Source: DATAXS01 sp036266715 (GTDB lineage: Bacteria > Patescibacteriota > Minisyncoccia > UBA6257 > 2-01-FULL-56-20). From it: a stretch of 27,200 nucleotides of DNA. The position numbers and the translations under genes are program-made. Where the stretch lies: contig DATAXS010000014.1 of the NCBI GenBank assembly GCA_036266715.1, forward strand, positions 1 to 27,200, in the 5' to 3' direction. The notes beneath the pieces were generated by a model. The model ran no database searches and was not told the origin of the DNA. It saw nothing but the letters and a program-made list of their open reading frames with translations. Below, in pieces: positions 7,845-15,173 of the stretch. The first letter of the stretch is position 1. Each line of letters starts with the position of its first letter.

Positions 7845-8699
7845 CTAGAGAGTGCTGGTGGACGAGGGCGTGGTGGACGAGGCCGGTATCATCGGTGCCT
7901 GGCCGACTCCGGTCGGAGTCGTGCCCGACATCTGGATGAGCTGGGTGAGTACGCCTTGTACCTGGATCAGGAGTGTCTGGAGTATTTGCAGTAGTTGCCC
8001 CGAGGTCGGATTTGGCCCGACTACCGGCGTGGTCGGCACGCTGAGCGGAGCTGTGGTGGTGCTCCCGATAGGCGCTGTCGTCGTGGTCGGAGCAGCAAGG
8101 CCGGGTGCGGCGGGTTTAGAGAGGTCCCGCACGACCTGTCCCTGGATACTGCCGTTGCCATCGTAGTAGCCGTAGACGTTGATCACGTCACCGGGCGTGA
8201 AGTTCCCCAGGACCGCCGCAGCGCGATCACTGAGTAAAAGTTGCGTTGCGCTCGTGATGTTCACTGTATACGTACTTGTGGCGCCTCCTGGCGGGAGCGG
8301 GCAGGTGACCGGCGTGCCTACCATATCACTCAGGCTCGCAAAGGCCGTGCAATTTCCATTTGACGGGGTCGCAAGGATCGTGGCAGGTGCTACAGTTCCG
8401 GAAACGCCCGTGACGGCAAGGTCATTGAACTGTATATACCCGCCGCTCGGCACGGTCGCAGTGGACGTTGTTGCGGAGACCGGCGTCGCGGCCGGAAGCG
8501 GTGTCGGCGTGGGAGCCGGTGTGGGCGTGAGCGTGGGTACCGGTGTCGGGGTGAGGGGCGTTACGGTAGGTATCGGCGTGGGCGTCACGGTTTGGGCGTC
8601 CGCAGGCAGGGCCGCCGCGCTACCGAGCCCAAACCCGATGAACGCGACCGCGAGCACGATCGCCGCAAGTGAGAGAGAATTCTTTTTGTTTATTTGCAT
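7845..8699 (-). CDS. Secreted protein with Thr/Pro-rich linker
   Basis: A 284-residue protein of unknown function. A signal peptide fills about residues 1-36 (basic MQINKK, hydrophobic core, ADA-QT cleavage-like end). Residues 37-75 are a low-complexity T-P-x-P linker. A small probably beta-rich domain follows (about 85-195), including LLSDRAAAVLGNFTPGDVINVYGYYDGNGSIQGQVVRDL when read in two parts, which resembles OB-like DUF5666-type modules. A second Thr/Pro/Ala-rich linker (195-230) leads to an amphipathic Leu/Gln helix (234-258) and a Ser/Thr tail. It has no sortase motif or obvious C-terminal membrane anchor. The layout fits an exported cell-surface protein. It stands alone, converging on the hydrolase gene and divergent from ychF. 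Confidence 0.75.
   Translation of the reverse strand: MQINKKNSLSLAAIVLAVAFIGFGLGSAAALPADAQTVTPTPIPTVTPLTPTPVPTLTPTPAPTPTPLPAATPVSATTSTATVPSGGYIQFNDLAVTGVSGTVAPATILATPSNGNCTAFASLSDMVGTPVTCPLPPGGATSTYTVNITSATQLLLSDRAAAVLGNFTPGDVINVYGYYDGNGSIQGQVVRDLSKPAAPGLAAPTTTTAPIGSTTTAPLSVPTTPVVGPNPTSGQLLQILQTLLIQVQGVLTQLIQMSGTTPTGVGQAPMIPASSTTPSSTSTL
8475..8591 (-). repeat. Low-complexity GT/GC-rich tract encoding T-P repeats
   Basis: Degenerate tandem units such as GGTGTCGGCGTG and GGTGTGGGCGTG (plus strand) encode the Thr-Pro-x-Pro linker of the secreted protein. The unit length varies in multiples of three, so slippage here would change linker length without breaking the frame. Confidence 0.7.
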
Positions 8700-8834
8700 T
8701 TGATTTTGATGCGATTGGTTTATTTGGACCTTTGGTGGCTTACGAATGGCTCTCCGCTCTGGTGAACGAAGGGAGCAGAGTAATAGTTACGCGCCCGAGA
8801 ATTTCCCGAGAATCCCAGAATGCCCCGGAAATAT

Positions 8835-8863
8835 TTGCGGTCGTGCCGCGATTGTTATATAGT
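8835..8863 (+). promoter_or_regulatory. Promoter for ychF
   Basis: TTGCGG (8835-8840), a 17-nt spacer and TATAGT (8858-8863). Transcription would start near 8870, leaving about 14 nt before the ATG at 8884 and no SD. Confidence 0.55.
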
Positions 8864-8883
8864 TCTTTTTGCATGAAACCGCT

Positions 8884-9900
8884 ATGAAACTTGCAATAGG
8901 CATCGTGGGTCTGCCGAACGTCGGCAAGTCAACCCTTTTCAAAATTCTTACCAAACAGGACATCGTGATCGCGAACTATCCGTTTGCGACGATAGACCCG
9001 AACGTGGGCATTGTGCCAGTGCCCGATGCGCGCGTGGATGCGCTCACGGAACTTTCACGTTCAAAAAAGAAGATACCCGCGGTCGTGGAGTTTTACGACA
9101 TCGCGGGGCTCGTAAAAGGTGCGAATAAGGGCGAAGGACTCGGCAACCAGTTTCTTGGGCACATCCGCGAAACGCAGGCGATCGTGCTCGTGCTCCGCGT
9201 GTTCAATGACCCGGAGATAATACACGTGGAAAACTCGGTGGACGCCGTGCGCGACCTTTCCATAATAAACGCGGAACTTATTTTGAAGGACCTGGACGCA
9301 GTGGAAAAACGGCTTACAAAGGCTGAGGCCGAAGCGCGGACCGGGAAAAAGGAAGCGGCGCAGGACAAAGAACTTCTCGCGCGGTTAAAAACGTGCCTTG
9401 ATGCGGGGAAGTTGCCGGTTGCGGACGCGGCGCTCGCAAAAGACATGCAAGCGAACGAGCGTATGCGCGACCTGAATCTCCTTACGCTCAAGCGGCAAAT
9501 ATACCTCTTGAACGGCGTGGAGGCGGACGTACCGCCCGCGCTTCTTGCGGAAATAAAGGCGCAGGGCGGTGGATATCTCGTGGCTGACCTCGGCAACGCG
9601 GCGGCAGTACCCGAGCTCATCAAGAAAGCATACGACGCGCTTGGCTTGATAAGTTTTTTTACCACGGGCGAGGACGAGACGCGCGCATGGACCATAGAGC
9701 GGGGCACGCGCGCACCGCAGGCGGCAGGCGTCATCCACACCGATTTCGAAAAGAAGTTTATTCGGTTGGAGGTCGTGGGCTATGACAAGCTCATGGAAAC
9801 AAAAAGTTGGAATGTGGCAAAACAGAAGGGTTGGGTGCGCGTGGAGGGAAAAGAATATGAAGTGACGGACGGCGACGTGCTCGTGGTGCGGCACGGGTAG
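8884..9900 (+). CDS. ychF: YchF/OLA1-family P-loop NTPase
   Basis: A 338-residue Obg-related ATPase/GTPase that associates with ribosomes. The P-loop GLPNVGKST is at 9-17; the G3 region is DIAGLVKGANKGEGLGNQFL, read across residues near 72-91. The C-terminal TGS domain has FFTTGEDETRAW and the family hallmarks APQAAGVIHTDFEKKF and EGKEYEVTDGDV. It is a little shorter than typical YchF (about 360 residues). The G4-like position reads LLNGVEAD where most YchF proteins have an N-V-x-E motif, consistent with the family's altered nucleotide preference (ATP over GTP). I chose ATG 8884; an in-frame TTG at 8869 would add five residues not seen in the family. Confidence 0.96.
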   Translation: MKLAIGIVGLPNVGKSTLFKILTKQDIVIANYPFATIDPNVGIVPVPDARVDALTELSRSKKKIPAVVEFYDIAGLVKGANKGEGLGNQFLGHIRETQAIVLVLRVFNDPEIIHVENSVDAVRDLSIINAELILKDLDAVEKRLTKAEAEARTGKKEAAQDKELLARLKTCLDAGKLPVADAALAKDMQANERMRDLNLLTLKRQIYLLNGVEADVPPALLAEIKAQGGGYLVADLGNAAAVPELIKKAYDALGLISFFTTGEDETRAWTIERGTRAPQAAGVIHTDFEKKFIRLEVVGYDKLMETKSWNVAKQKGWVRVEGKEYEVTDGDVLVVRHG

Positions 9901-9906
9901 GGAACC

Positions 9907-9935
9907 TTGAAAAATATATCCGGAATTGATATATT
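9907..9935 (+). promoter_or_regulatory. Strong promoter for the small gene at 9960
   Basis: TTGAAA (9907-9912), a 17-nt spacer and TATATT (9930-9935), with TGA directly before the -10 forming an extended element. The predicted start near 9942 leaves a short leader that holds the SD. Confidence 0.65.
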
Positions 9936-9959
9936 ATCGCAAGAGCGAAAGGAGGTGCT

Positions 9960-10181
9960 ATGGCGAACGCACCAAGCACCACGGAAAATCGTTTACATGC
10001 GGAATTCCGGCGACAGGAAAATAGGCATGGTCCTACCTCGGACGCCGTCGCCAAGGCCCTGAACGCATTGTTCTGCGCACTCAGGGACCGCTACCACCCG
10101 GAACCTATTCCCGAAGATGTGCTTGCGTGCGCGGCGCGGGAACTCAGCATCTCGTGCATAACGACCCTATCACCGTTTTAG
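9960..10181 (+). CDS. Small hypothetical protein
   Basis: The 73-residue product is soluble and unrecognised. It is predicted mostly helical: ENRLHAEFRRQENRHG, then DAVAKALNALFCALRDRY (about 28-45), then a Pro-rich turn and PEDVLACAARELSIS. It has three cysteines but no CxxC pair and no signal peptide. The gene is well marked: an extended -10 promoter, AAAGGAGGTG (9948-9957), a nearly full anti-SD complement 4 nt from the core motif to the ATG, and an intrinsic terminator just after it. That makes a self-contained, probably well-expressed unit, unlike its SD-less neighbours. It could be a small regulator or a host-interaction protein; nothing in the sequence decides. Confidence 0.7.
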   Translation: MANAPSTTENRLHAEFRRQENRHGPTSDAVAKALNALFCALRDRYHPEPIPEDVLACAARELSISCITTLSPF

Positions 10182-10197
10182 TGATCACATGTCCGAA

Positions 10198-10228
10198 GGG
10201 ACCGACCAAAAGGCCGGTCCCGTTTTTT
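10198..10228 (+). terminator. Intrinsic terminator of the small gene
   Basis: GGGACCG (10198-10204) pairs with CGGTCCC (10215-10221). An A-C mismatch and a further CC/GG pair close an AAAA loop, and TTTTTT follows at 10223-10228. This is a textbook Rho-independent structure. Confidence 0.85.
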
Positions 10229-10253
10229 ATCCACAAACTATTTTTTATTGATA

Positions 10254-10262
10254 TGTTATAAC
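10254..10262 (+). promoter_or_regulatory. Extended -10 for the small gene at 10296
   Basis: TG-T-TATAAC, with no recognisable -35. Start near 10269 gives a leader of about 27 nt containing TAGGAGG. Confidence 0.5.
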
Positions 10263-10295
10263 AAAATAAGAGCGCAGTACTCTAGGAGGCTTTGG

Positions 10296-10571
10296 TTGAA
10301 CACAAAAAAGGGAAGGGCATGTATACGACGGGCATTGAAAGCAACTGCGAAGTTTGGGAAACCGACGAAGGAAGGCATGCGGGACCTGCAGGAATTGCTC
10401 GGCGCTCCATGGTGCGCGGGGCTTTCCGTCAAACATCTCGACATTCGCCTTCGGGGATTGAATGGGGCGCTTCAGTTTTTCATCAATCGGCTGTACGTGG
10501 AGATAAAGCGCGACGAGGCACCCCGCCGCCGGTTACGGAAGAGGGCGCGCAAAAGGGCTGGCCAGCAATAA
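10296..10571 (+). CDS. Small basic hypothetical protein (TTG start)
   Basis: A 91-residue, strongly basic protein of no recognised family. The core is helical (GMRDLQELLGAPWCAGLSVKHLDIRL, read in two parts) and the C-terminus is a run of Arg/Lys (about 75-91), suggesting nucleic-acid binding. The start is chosen from AGGAGG at 10284-10289, which is 6 nt from the TTG at 10296. A longer frame from ATG 10248 would start upstream of the -10 box. Another frame opening at TTG 10292 is only 2 nt from the SD and continues antisense through recR, so I reject it. The stop lies in the loop of the hairpin shared with recR. Confidence 0.6.
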   Translation: MNTKKGRACIRRALKATAKFGKPTKEGMRDLQELLGAPWCAGLSVKHLDIRLRGLNGALQFFINRLYVEIKRDEAPRRRLRKRARKRAGQQ

Positions 10572-10581
10572 TGGCCAGCCC
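10555..10581. terminator. Shared hairpin between the small gene and recR
   Basis: A perfect 9-bp inverted repeat, GGGCTGGCC / GGCCAGCCC, with a 9-nt loop. On the minus strand it is followed by TTTT (10554-10551), a proper terminator for the recR-end transcript. On the plus strand no T tract follows, so it may only protect the 3' end of the small gene. Confidence 0.65.
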
Positions 10582-10587
10582 GCGCGA

Positions 10588-11202
10588 TTACGACCGCCGT
10601 TCAAGCGCGCTCCCGAGCGTTTCGTCATCCGCAAACTCTATCTCGCCGCCTGTGGGTAACCCCCTCCCCAGGCGGCTTATTTTTTTACTAAGCGGGGCGA
10701 GCTCTTTCGTAAAAAGCGATGCTTGGAAATCGCCGAGCGACGTGGGATTGAACCCAAGGATTATTTCCTCGGCTTTGCCGCCAAGCCCGTCCGGCGCCGC
10801 CCTTTGAATAAAACCTTTCAAGCTTTGGAGCCGGAGCTTCTGCGTATCGTCCAACATACCGGTTTTTGGGATCTCGCCAATAATAAAATAGCGGCCGGCA
10901 AACTTGCCGGTATTTTCCAGCGAGATGAGGTCGGTCTCTTTTTCCACGACCATAATGACGCTCTGTGCCCGGTGCGGATTTTTGCAGATGTCACAGAGGT
11001 CGCCGTCGTTCTGATGGATAAAAAAGCAGCGTGCACAGACCTTGATGCTTGCGAGCTCGGCCACGCTCATGGCAAGGCCGCGGATATGCTCCTTGCCTTC
11101 GCCGATCAAAAAGAACGCGAGCCGGATGGCCTGGCGCGGGCCGATGGAAGGCAGGTCGGAAAGTTCGTCCACGACTCGCTGGATGGGAGCGGGAAGTTTC
11201 AT
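10588..11202 (-). CDS. recR: Recombination mediator RecR
   Basis: A 204-residue RecR of normal length. It has a helix-hairpin-helix N-terminus (DLPSIGPRQAIRLAFFL, 16-32), a zinc finger C56-x2-C59 ... C70-x2-C73, a TOPRIM domain beginning VIMVVEKETDLISLE (82-96), and a C-terminal Walker-B-like region. RecR forms a ring clamp that, with RecO (and RecF), loads RecA on SSB-coated single-stranded DNA. It is the last gene of the minus-strand cluster after dnaB, but an extended -10 directly ahead suggests it is also transcribed on its own. Confidence 0.97.
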   Translation of the reverse strand: MKLPAPIQRVVDELSDLPSIGPRQAIRLAFFLIGEGKEHIRGLAMSVAELASIKVCARCFFIHQNDGDLCDICKNPHRAQSVIMVVEKETDLISLENTGKFAGRYFIIGEIPKTGMLDDTQKLRLQSLKGFIQRAAPDGLGGKAEEIILGFNPTSLGDFQASLFTKELAPLSKKISRLGRGLPTGGEIEFADDETLGSALERRS

Positions 11203-11209
11203 CCGAATA

Positions 11210-11218
11210 AGTTTAGCA
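11210..11218 (-). promoter_or_regulatory. Extended -10 for recR
   Basis: Read on the minus strand: TG-C-TAAACT, ending 7 nt before the recR ATG. There is no SD in the gap, so this fits a leaderless start. Confidence 0.45.
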
Positions 11219-11258
11219 AAAACCCGGCATGACGCACAGAGGTCCGGCGTTCTCTAAA

Positions 11259-12656
11259 CTATATCGCTGACAGTTCGCTGTAGCGCTTGTCGATGGTCTT
11301 GAAGGTCACGCGTTCCGAGTCAAATGCCACTTCCACTTCGCCGATGGGGCCGTTGCGGTGTTTGGCGATCAATATCTGTGTGACGTATTGCCCGTCGCTC
11401 GGTGCCGTGGCCGGCGCGCCGGACCCGCCGATATCAAAATTGTTGGGGTCTTTGTCTTTGCGGTAAAGGAACATCACGACGTCGGCGTCTTGTTCAATGG
11501 AGCCCGAGTCGCGGAGATCCGACAAGCGGGGGATCTTGTGGTCACGTTGTTCCACGCCGCGTGAAAGCTGGGAGAGCGCGAGGACCGGCACTTTGAGGTC
11601 ACGGGCCATGGCCTTCAAGCTGCGGGAAATTTCGGTAATTTGCGTCACCATATTGTCCGAATTCGTGCGCGGACGGATAAGCTGGAGGTAATCCACGATC
11701 AAGAGGTCAAGGCCGTGTTCCATCTGCAGGCGCCGCGCCATGGAATGCATTTCCATCACTTTGAGCGACGCCGAGTCGTCTATGAAGAGCTTGGTGGCCG
11801 AGAGGCGGTCCAGCGCGCCCTGGATCATGGTGAACTGCGAGTCGCTTTTAATGCGGCCCGTCAAGATATTCCAGAGCGGCACCTGTGACTCCGCGGAGAT
11901 GACGCGGTCAATGACCTGTTCGCGCGACATTTCAAGTGAGAAGACGCCGACCGAAAATCCCTGGAGCGCGGCGTGGCGCGCGATGTCCAGTGCAAACGCG
12001 GTTTTTCCCGATGAGGGCCGCGCGCCGAGCACGATGAGGTCGGATTTTTGGAGCCCGGAAAGTTTATTGTCCACGGCGGAGAATCCGGTCGGCACGCCGC
12101 GCAGTTTGTCGCCGCCGTCCGCGAGCTTTGCCATGCGCTCGTAGGCACCGGCCAAATGTTCTTTAATCGGGAGAAGATTTTGCGGCGTAGATTTTTGCGA
12201 AATATCAAAAATTTTCTTTTCCACCACGCCCATCAATTCTTCAAGGTCGCTCCCGTTGTCAAACGCGTCTTCCGTAATTTCGGCGGAGGCGCGGATGAGG
12301 TCGCGCAAGATCTTATTTTTCCGCACGATCTCCGCGTAGTGCGTCACGTGCGAAGCGGTCGTCACTTGGTTCGTGAGCTCCGCAAGGTAGGTGGAGCCGC
12401 CGATCATCGTCAAAAGGTCGTGTTCCTTAAGGAAATTCGTCAGACTCAAAATATCTATCGGATTCCGTTTTTCAAAAAGGGTGAGAATGCTTTCGTAGAT
12501 CCTTTCGTGTCGCGGGTCATAGAAATCATTAGGGGAAAGAAGGTCCGCCACGCGGAAGATGGCATTCTTGTCGATGAGCAAGCTCCCGAGCACCGCCGTC
12601 TCGGCCTCAAGATTCTGCGGCGGGATCTTTAGGTGTGATTTTTTTGAGTTGGCCAT
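11259..12656 (-). CDS. dnaB: Replicative DNA helicase DnaB
   Basis: A 465-residue replicative helicase, the hexameric motor that unwinds the fork. The N-terminal domain starts with the usual P-QNLEAETAVLGSLL pattern (13-27). The RecA-like motor has Walker A GARPSSGKT (211-219), the GVFSLEMS strand, Walker B LLIVDYLQLI, and the DLRDSGSIEQDADVVMFLYR block near the C-terminus. No intein is present, and length and motifs are ordinary. Its start lies 28 nt inside cysS, with AAGGA about 8 nt upstream, suggesting coupling to cysS translation. The unusual overlap is likely a product of compaction. Confidence 0.97.
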   Translation of the reverse strand: MANSKKSHLKIPPQNLEAETAVLGSLLIDKNAIFRVADLLSPNDFYDPRHERIYESILTLFEKRNPIDILSLTNFLKEHDLLTMIGGSTYLAELTNQVTTASHVTHYAEIVRKNKILRDLIRASAEITEDAFDNGSDLEELMGVVEKKIFDISQKSTPQNLLPIKEHLAGAYERMAKLADGGDKLRGVPTGFSAVDNKLSGLQKSDLIVLGARPSSGKTAFALDIARHAALQGFSVGVFSLEMSREQVIDRVISAESQVPLWNILTGRIKSDSQFTMIQGALDRLSATKLFIDDSASLKVMEMHSMARRLQMEHGLDLLIVDYLQLIRPRTNSDNMVTQITEISRSLKAMARDLKVPVLALSQLSRGVEQRDHKIPRLSDLRDSGSIEQDADVVMFLYRKDKDPNNFDIGGSGAPATAPSDGQYVTQILIAKHRNGPIGEVEVAFDSERVTFKTIDKRYSELSAI

Positions 12657-14044
12657 AGGAATGGTCCTTGAGGGGTATCCTCAATTTCATATCCTACGCC
12701 TTCGATTTCTTTCCGCAAGCGATCGGACTGCGCAAACTGTTTATTACTCCTGAACTTCTCGCGTTCCTCGGCAAGTTCCCGCGCCTTTTCCGATATTCCG
12801 GGGTTGGGGAGGGCGATGCCGAAGGTTTCAAAGATTTGCGCGAGCTCTTGCGCGATCATGAATGCCTCCGTGGGCTCGAGCTCCCACACTTTTTTCTGGT
12901 TTTTGCTTACCACCTCAAAGATCGCCCCGAGTGCCTGTGGGGTATTAAAGTCGTCGTCCAGCGCGGCCATTGCCTTCGCGAAGAATTGGCTGTCCGTAGA
13001 TCCTTTATCCACCGGTTTTTCTGCGGTACGCTCACTTACCATTCCCAATTTTTTTGCGAATGCGCCCAGGGTCCACAAGTTTTTCTGTGCCGTTTTTGCA
13101 AGTTCGTCCGTGTAGTCCAAGGGGGAACGATAATGGCTCATAAGCACCACCATGCGGAAGATATCCGGAGAATATTTCCCGAGCATTTCATCGATCGTCA
13201 CGAAGTTCTTTAAACTTTTTGACATTTTCTCCCCGTTCACCGTGAGAAATCCCGAATGCATCCAGATCTTTACGAACGGTGCGAGGCCCGATGCGGATTC
13301 TTGTTGCGCGATCTCCGCCTCGTGGTGGGGGAACTTGAGATCTATCGCTCCACCATGTAACTCGTATTGAGGACCAAAGAAGTGGTCGGAAATTGCCGTA
13401 TCTTCAATGTGCCATCCCGGCCGGCCGGCACCGAGGTCGTTGTCCGGCCAGCTCGGTTCTTCCGTGCCTGCGGCATCCGGGGGTTTAGAAAATTTCCAAA
13501 GCGCGAAATCGCCGCGATTGCGCTTGCGGTCGCTTGTATCAATACGACTCGTGGCATCCTCGGCCTGCGCGGCCGTGCGGTGAGCGAGCTTGCCGTAGTC
13601 CGGAAACGTGGAAAGATCAAAGTACCACCCGTCGCCTTCGATCAAATAGGCACGCTTTTTATTAATAAGTATTTTTACTTGTGCGACGATCTCGGGAATA
13701 AAATCCGTCGCCCGTGCGTAACAATCCACCGCAATTACGCCAAGGTCTTTCATATTCTTTTTGTAAATATCTTCGTAGCGCCGTGCGATTACGTCCCACG
13801 TGGTGTTTTCTTCGCGCGCACGATCAATGATTTTGTCGTCGACGTCGGTGATGTTCTGCAGATAGAAGACATTGAGCCGGCGGCTCCGCAAATAGCGCAC
13901 AAAAAGGTCGAATGTCACGAATGTGCGGGCGTTCCCGATGTGCGGATGGTCGTATACCGTAGGGCCGCACACAAAAAGCCGCAATTTTGGTACCTCGGGC
14001 AGGGCCTCTTTCTTTCCCGAGAGCGTGTTGTAGAGCTTTATCAT
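12629..14044 (-). CDS. cysS: Cysteinyl-tRNA synthetase
   Basis: This 471-residue class I synthetase charges tRNA-Cys. It has the zinc ligand C26 in FVCGPTVYD, the HIGH-type motif HPHIGN (33-38), KMSKS at 273-277, and the FPHHEAEIAQ block (238-247). In the E. coli enzyme four residues bind the active-site zinc (C28, C209, H234, E238). Here the position matching C209 reads D215 in GWHIEDTA, the others being kept (C26, H240, E244 by my alignment). The C-terminus ends with a normal anticodon-region segment and overlaps dnaB by 28 nt. A CATAAT -10 lies 8 nt upstream. Confidence 0.96.
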   Translation of the reverse strand: MIKLYNTLSGKKEALPEVPKLRLFVCGPTVYDHPHIGNARTFVTFDLFVRYLRSRRLNVFYLQNITDVDDKIIDRAREENTTWDVIARRYEDIYKKNMKDLGVIAVDCYARATDFIPEIVAQVKILINKKRAYLIEGDGWYFDLSTFPDYGKLAHRTAAQAEDATSRIDTSDRKRNRGDFALWKFSKPPDAAGTEEPSWPDNDLGAGRPGWHIEDTAISDHFFGPQYELHGGAIDLKFPHHEAEIAQQESASGLAPFVKIWMHSGFLTVNGEKMSKSLKNFVTIDEMLGKYSPDIFRMVVLMSHYRSPLDYTDELAKTAQKNLWTLGAFAKKLGMVSERTAEKPVDKGSTDSQFFAKAMAALDDDFNTPQALGAIFEVVSKNQKKVWELEPTEAFMIAQELAQIFETFGIALPNPGISEKARELAEEREKFRSNKQFAQSDRLRKEIEGVGYEIEDTPQGPFLWPTQKNHT

Positions 14045-14052
14045 GTAAGAAA

Positions 14053-14058
14053 ATTATG
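14053..14058 (-). promoter_or_regulatory. -10 box for cysS
   Basis: CATAAT on the minus strand ends 8 nt before the cysS ATG, in a 54-nt gap after the antiporter gene. No SD is present. It is a weak call on its own, but the position matches the leaderless pattern of neighbouring genes. Confidence 0.4.
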
Positions 14059-14098
14059 CGGGCGGAACGGCGCGGATGCAAGCCAGCAAGGCGCCGGG

Positions 14099-15154
14099 CT
14101 ACAGATGCAAATAGAACGCAATGGCCATGATGACATAGGTCATGAGCAACTGGACGCCCTCCAGCCAGTTACTTTCGCCGTCCGCCACAATGAGATTTAC
14201 GAGAATGATGGCCAGTACCATTGCGAACAATTCAAACGACACAAACAAGAGGTCCATATGGTAGGGGAATACCAGGCTCACGAGCACGAGGAACGGCGCC
14301 ACAAACATGATGATTTGCGTCGCCGAACCGATGGCGACCTGGAGCGCAAGGTCCATTTTATTTTTGAGCGCAAACATGATCGCCGAAACGTGTTCTGCGA
14401 CGTTTCCGATAATGGCGATGAAAATGACGCCGATAAAGAGGTTGGTCCAGCCGAGCGCGAGCGCAAAGGGCTCAATTGATCCGACAAGGACGGTGCTCAC
14501 CCAGGCAACCGCAACGGTCGCCGCGATCAATACCCAAAAACTTTTTGCAATGCTCCACCCAGCCTCCGCTTTTTCTTCCACGCCCACTTTCTTTTCTTCG
14601 TAGAGATACCGGTGCGTGTAGTTGGAGAACCAGAGCATGGCGATGTAGGCAACGATCATCACGACCGCGACCGTCACATTCAGATCGGCGACCGTTGTGG
14701 CAGGGGCCTGCGGCGCGCTCCACACGAAGAGTGCCGGAATGATGAGCGCGATCGCAGCCACAAAAAGCGTGGAACCGGCCGCCGCCGCGGCCGTGCGGTT
14801 GAACGTAAGTTTTTTGTTCTTTATGCCGCCCGCAATCATGGCAGTGCCGAGCACAAAAAGAAGGTTGCCGAGAATGGAACCGGTGAGCGACGCTTTTACG
14901 ACGTCAATGAGCCCCGCGCGCACGGCAAGCACGCCAATGATGAGCTCGGTGGCATTCCCGAAGGTGGCGTTCAAGAGGCCGCCGAGCGCCGGCCCCGTGC
15001 GCGCGGAAAGCTCTTCCGTGGCATCACCGATGAGCTTGGCCAGGGGGACGATCGCGATTGCGGCAAGAGTGAACGTCACGACCGCCGATGCGCCAAGTGC
15101 CTGGGCCGCGATCGCGGCGGGGGTAAGGAGAAGGAGTATCCAGAAGATCGCCAT
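14099..15154 (-). CDS. Ca2+/H+ antiporter (CaCA superfamily, CAX type)
   Basis: A 351-residue integral membrane protein with about eleven hydrophobic segments in two repeats. Each repeat carries the signature of calcium/proton exchangers: GNATELIIGVLAV (66-78) and, in the second half, GNVAEHVSAIMFA followed by GSATQI. The acidic residues in these motifs bind the cation. A charged loop (EEKKVGVEEKAEAG) separates the halves. It should expel Ca2+ in exchange for protons at the cytoplasmic membrane. It starts 19 nt after the corA stop, so the two ion transporters are probably co-transcribed. Confidence 0.94.
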   Translation of the reverse strand: MAIFWILLLLTPAAIAAQALGASAVVTFTLAAIAIVPLAKLIGDATEELSARTGPALGGLLNATFGNATELIIGVLAVRAGLIDVVKASLTGSILGNLLFVLGTAMIAGGIKNKKLTFNRTAAAAAGSTLFVAAIALIIPALFVWSAPQAPATTVADLNVTVAVVMIVAYIAMLWFSNYTHRYLYEEKKVGVEEKAEAGWSIAKSFWVLIAATVAVAWVSTVLVGSIEPFALALGWTNLFIGVIFIAIIGNVAEHVSAIMFALKNKMDLALQVAIGSATQIIMFVAPFLVLVSLVFPYHMDLLFVSFELFAMVLAIILVNLIVADGESNWLEGVQLLMTYVIMAIAFYLHL

Positions 15155-15173
15155 AAGCAGGATGTGCGGCGTC

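Noticed and set aside
8475..8591. CRISPR-like or transposon repeat
   Set aside because: Units are short, degenerate, without unique spacers, and encode a Thr/Pro linker in frame.
8179..8703. 174-codon plus-strand frame opposite the secreted protein
   Set aside because: Antisense to a gene with a signal peptide; the frame mirrors the T-P repeat as Gly/Val repeats and has no SD or promoter.
10292..10807. 171-codon reading frame on the plus strand
   Set aside because: Its TTG is only 2 nt from the SD and most of it runs antisense to recR; the frame starting at 10296 has correct SD spacing and ends at the hairpin.
13367..14479. 370-codon plus-strand open frame
   Set aside because: It lies antisense to cysS and the antiporter gene, both of which have clear family motifs; its composition is that of a shadow frame (His/Arg/Glu-rich).
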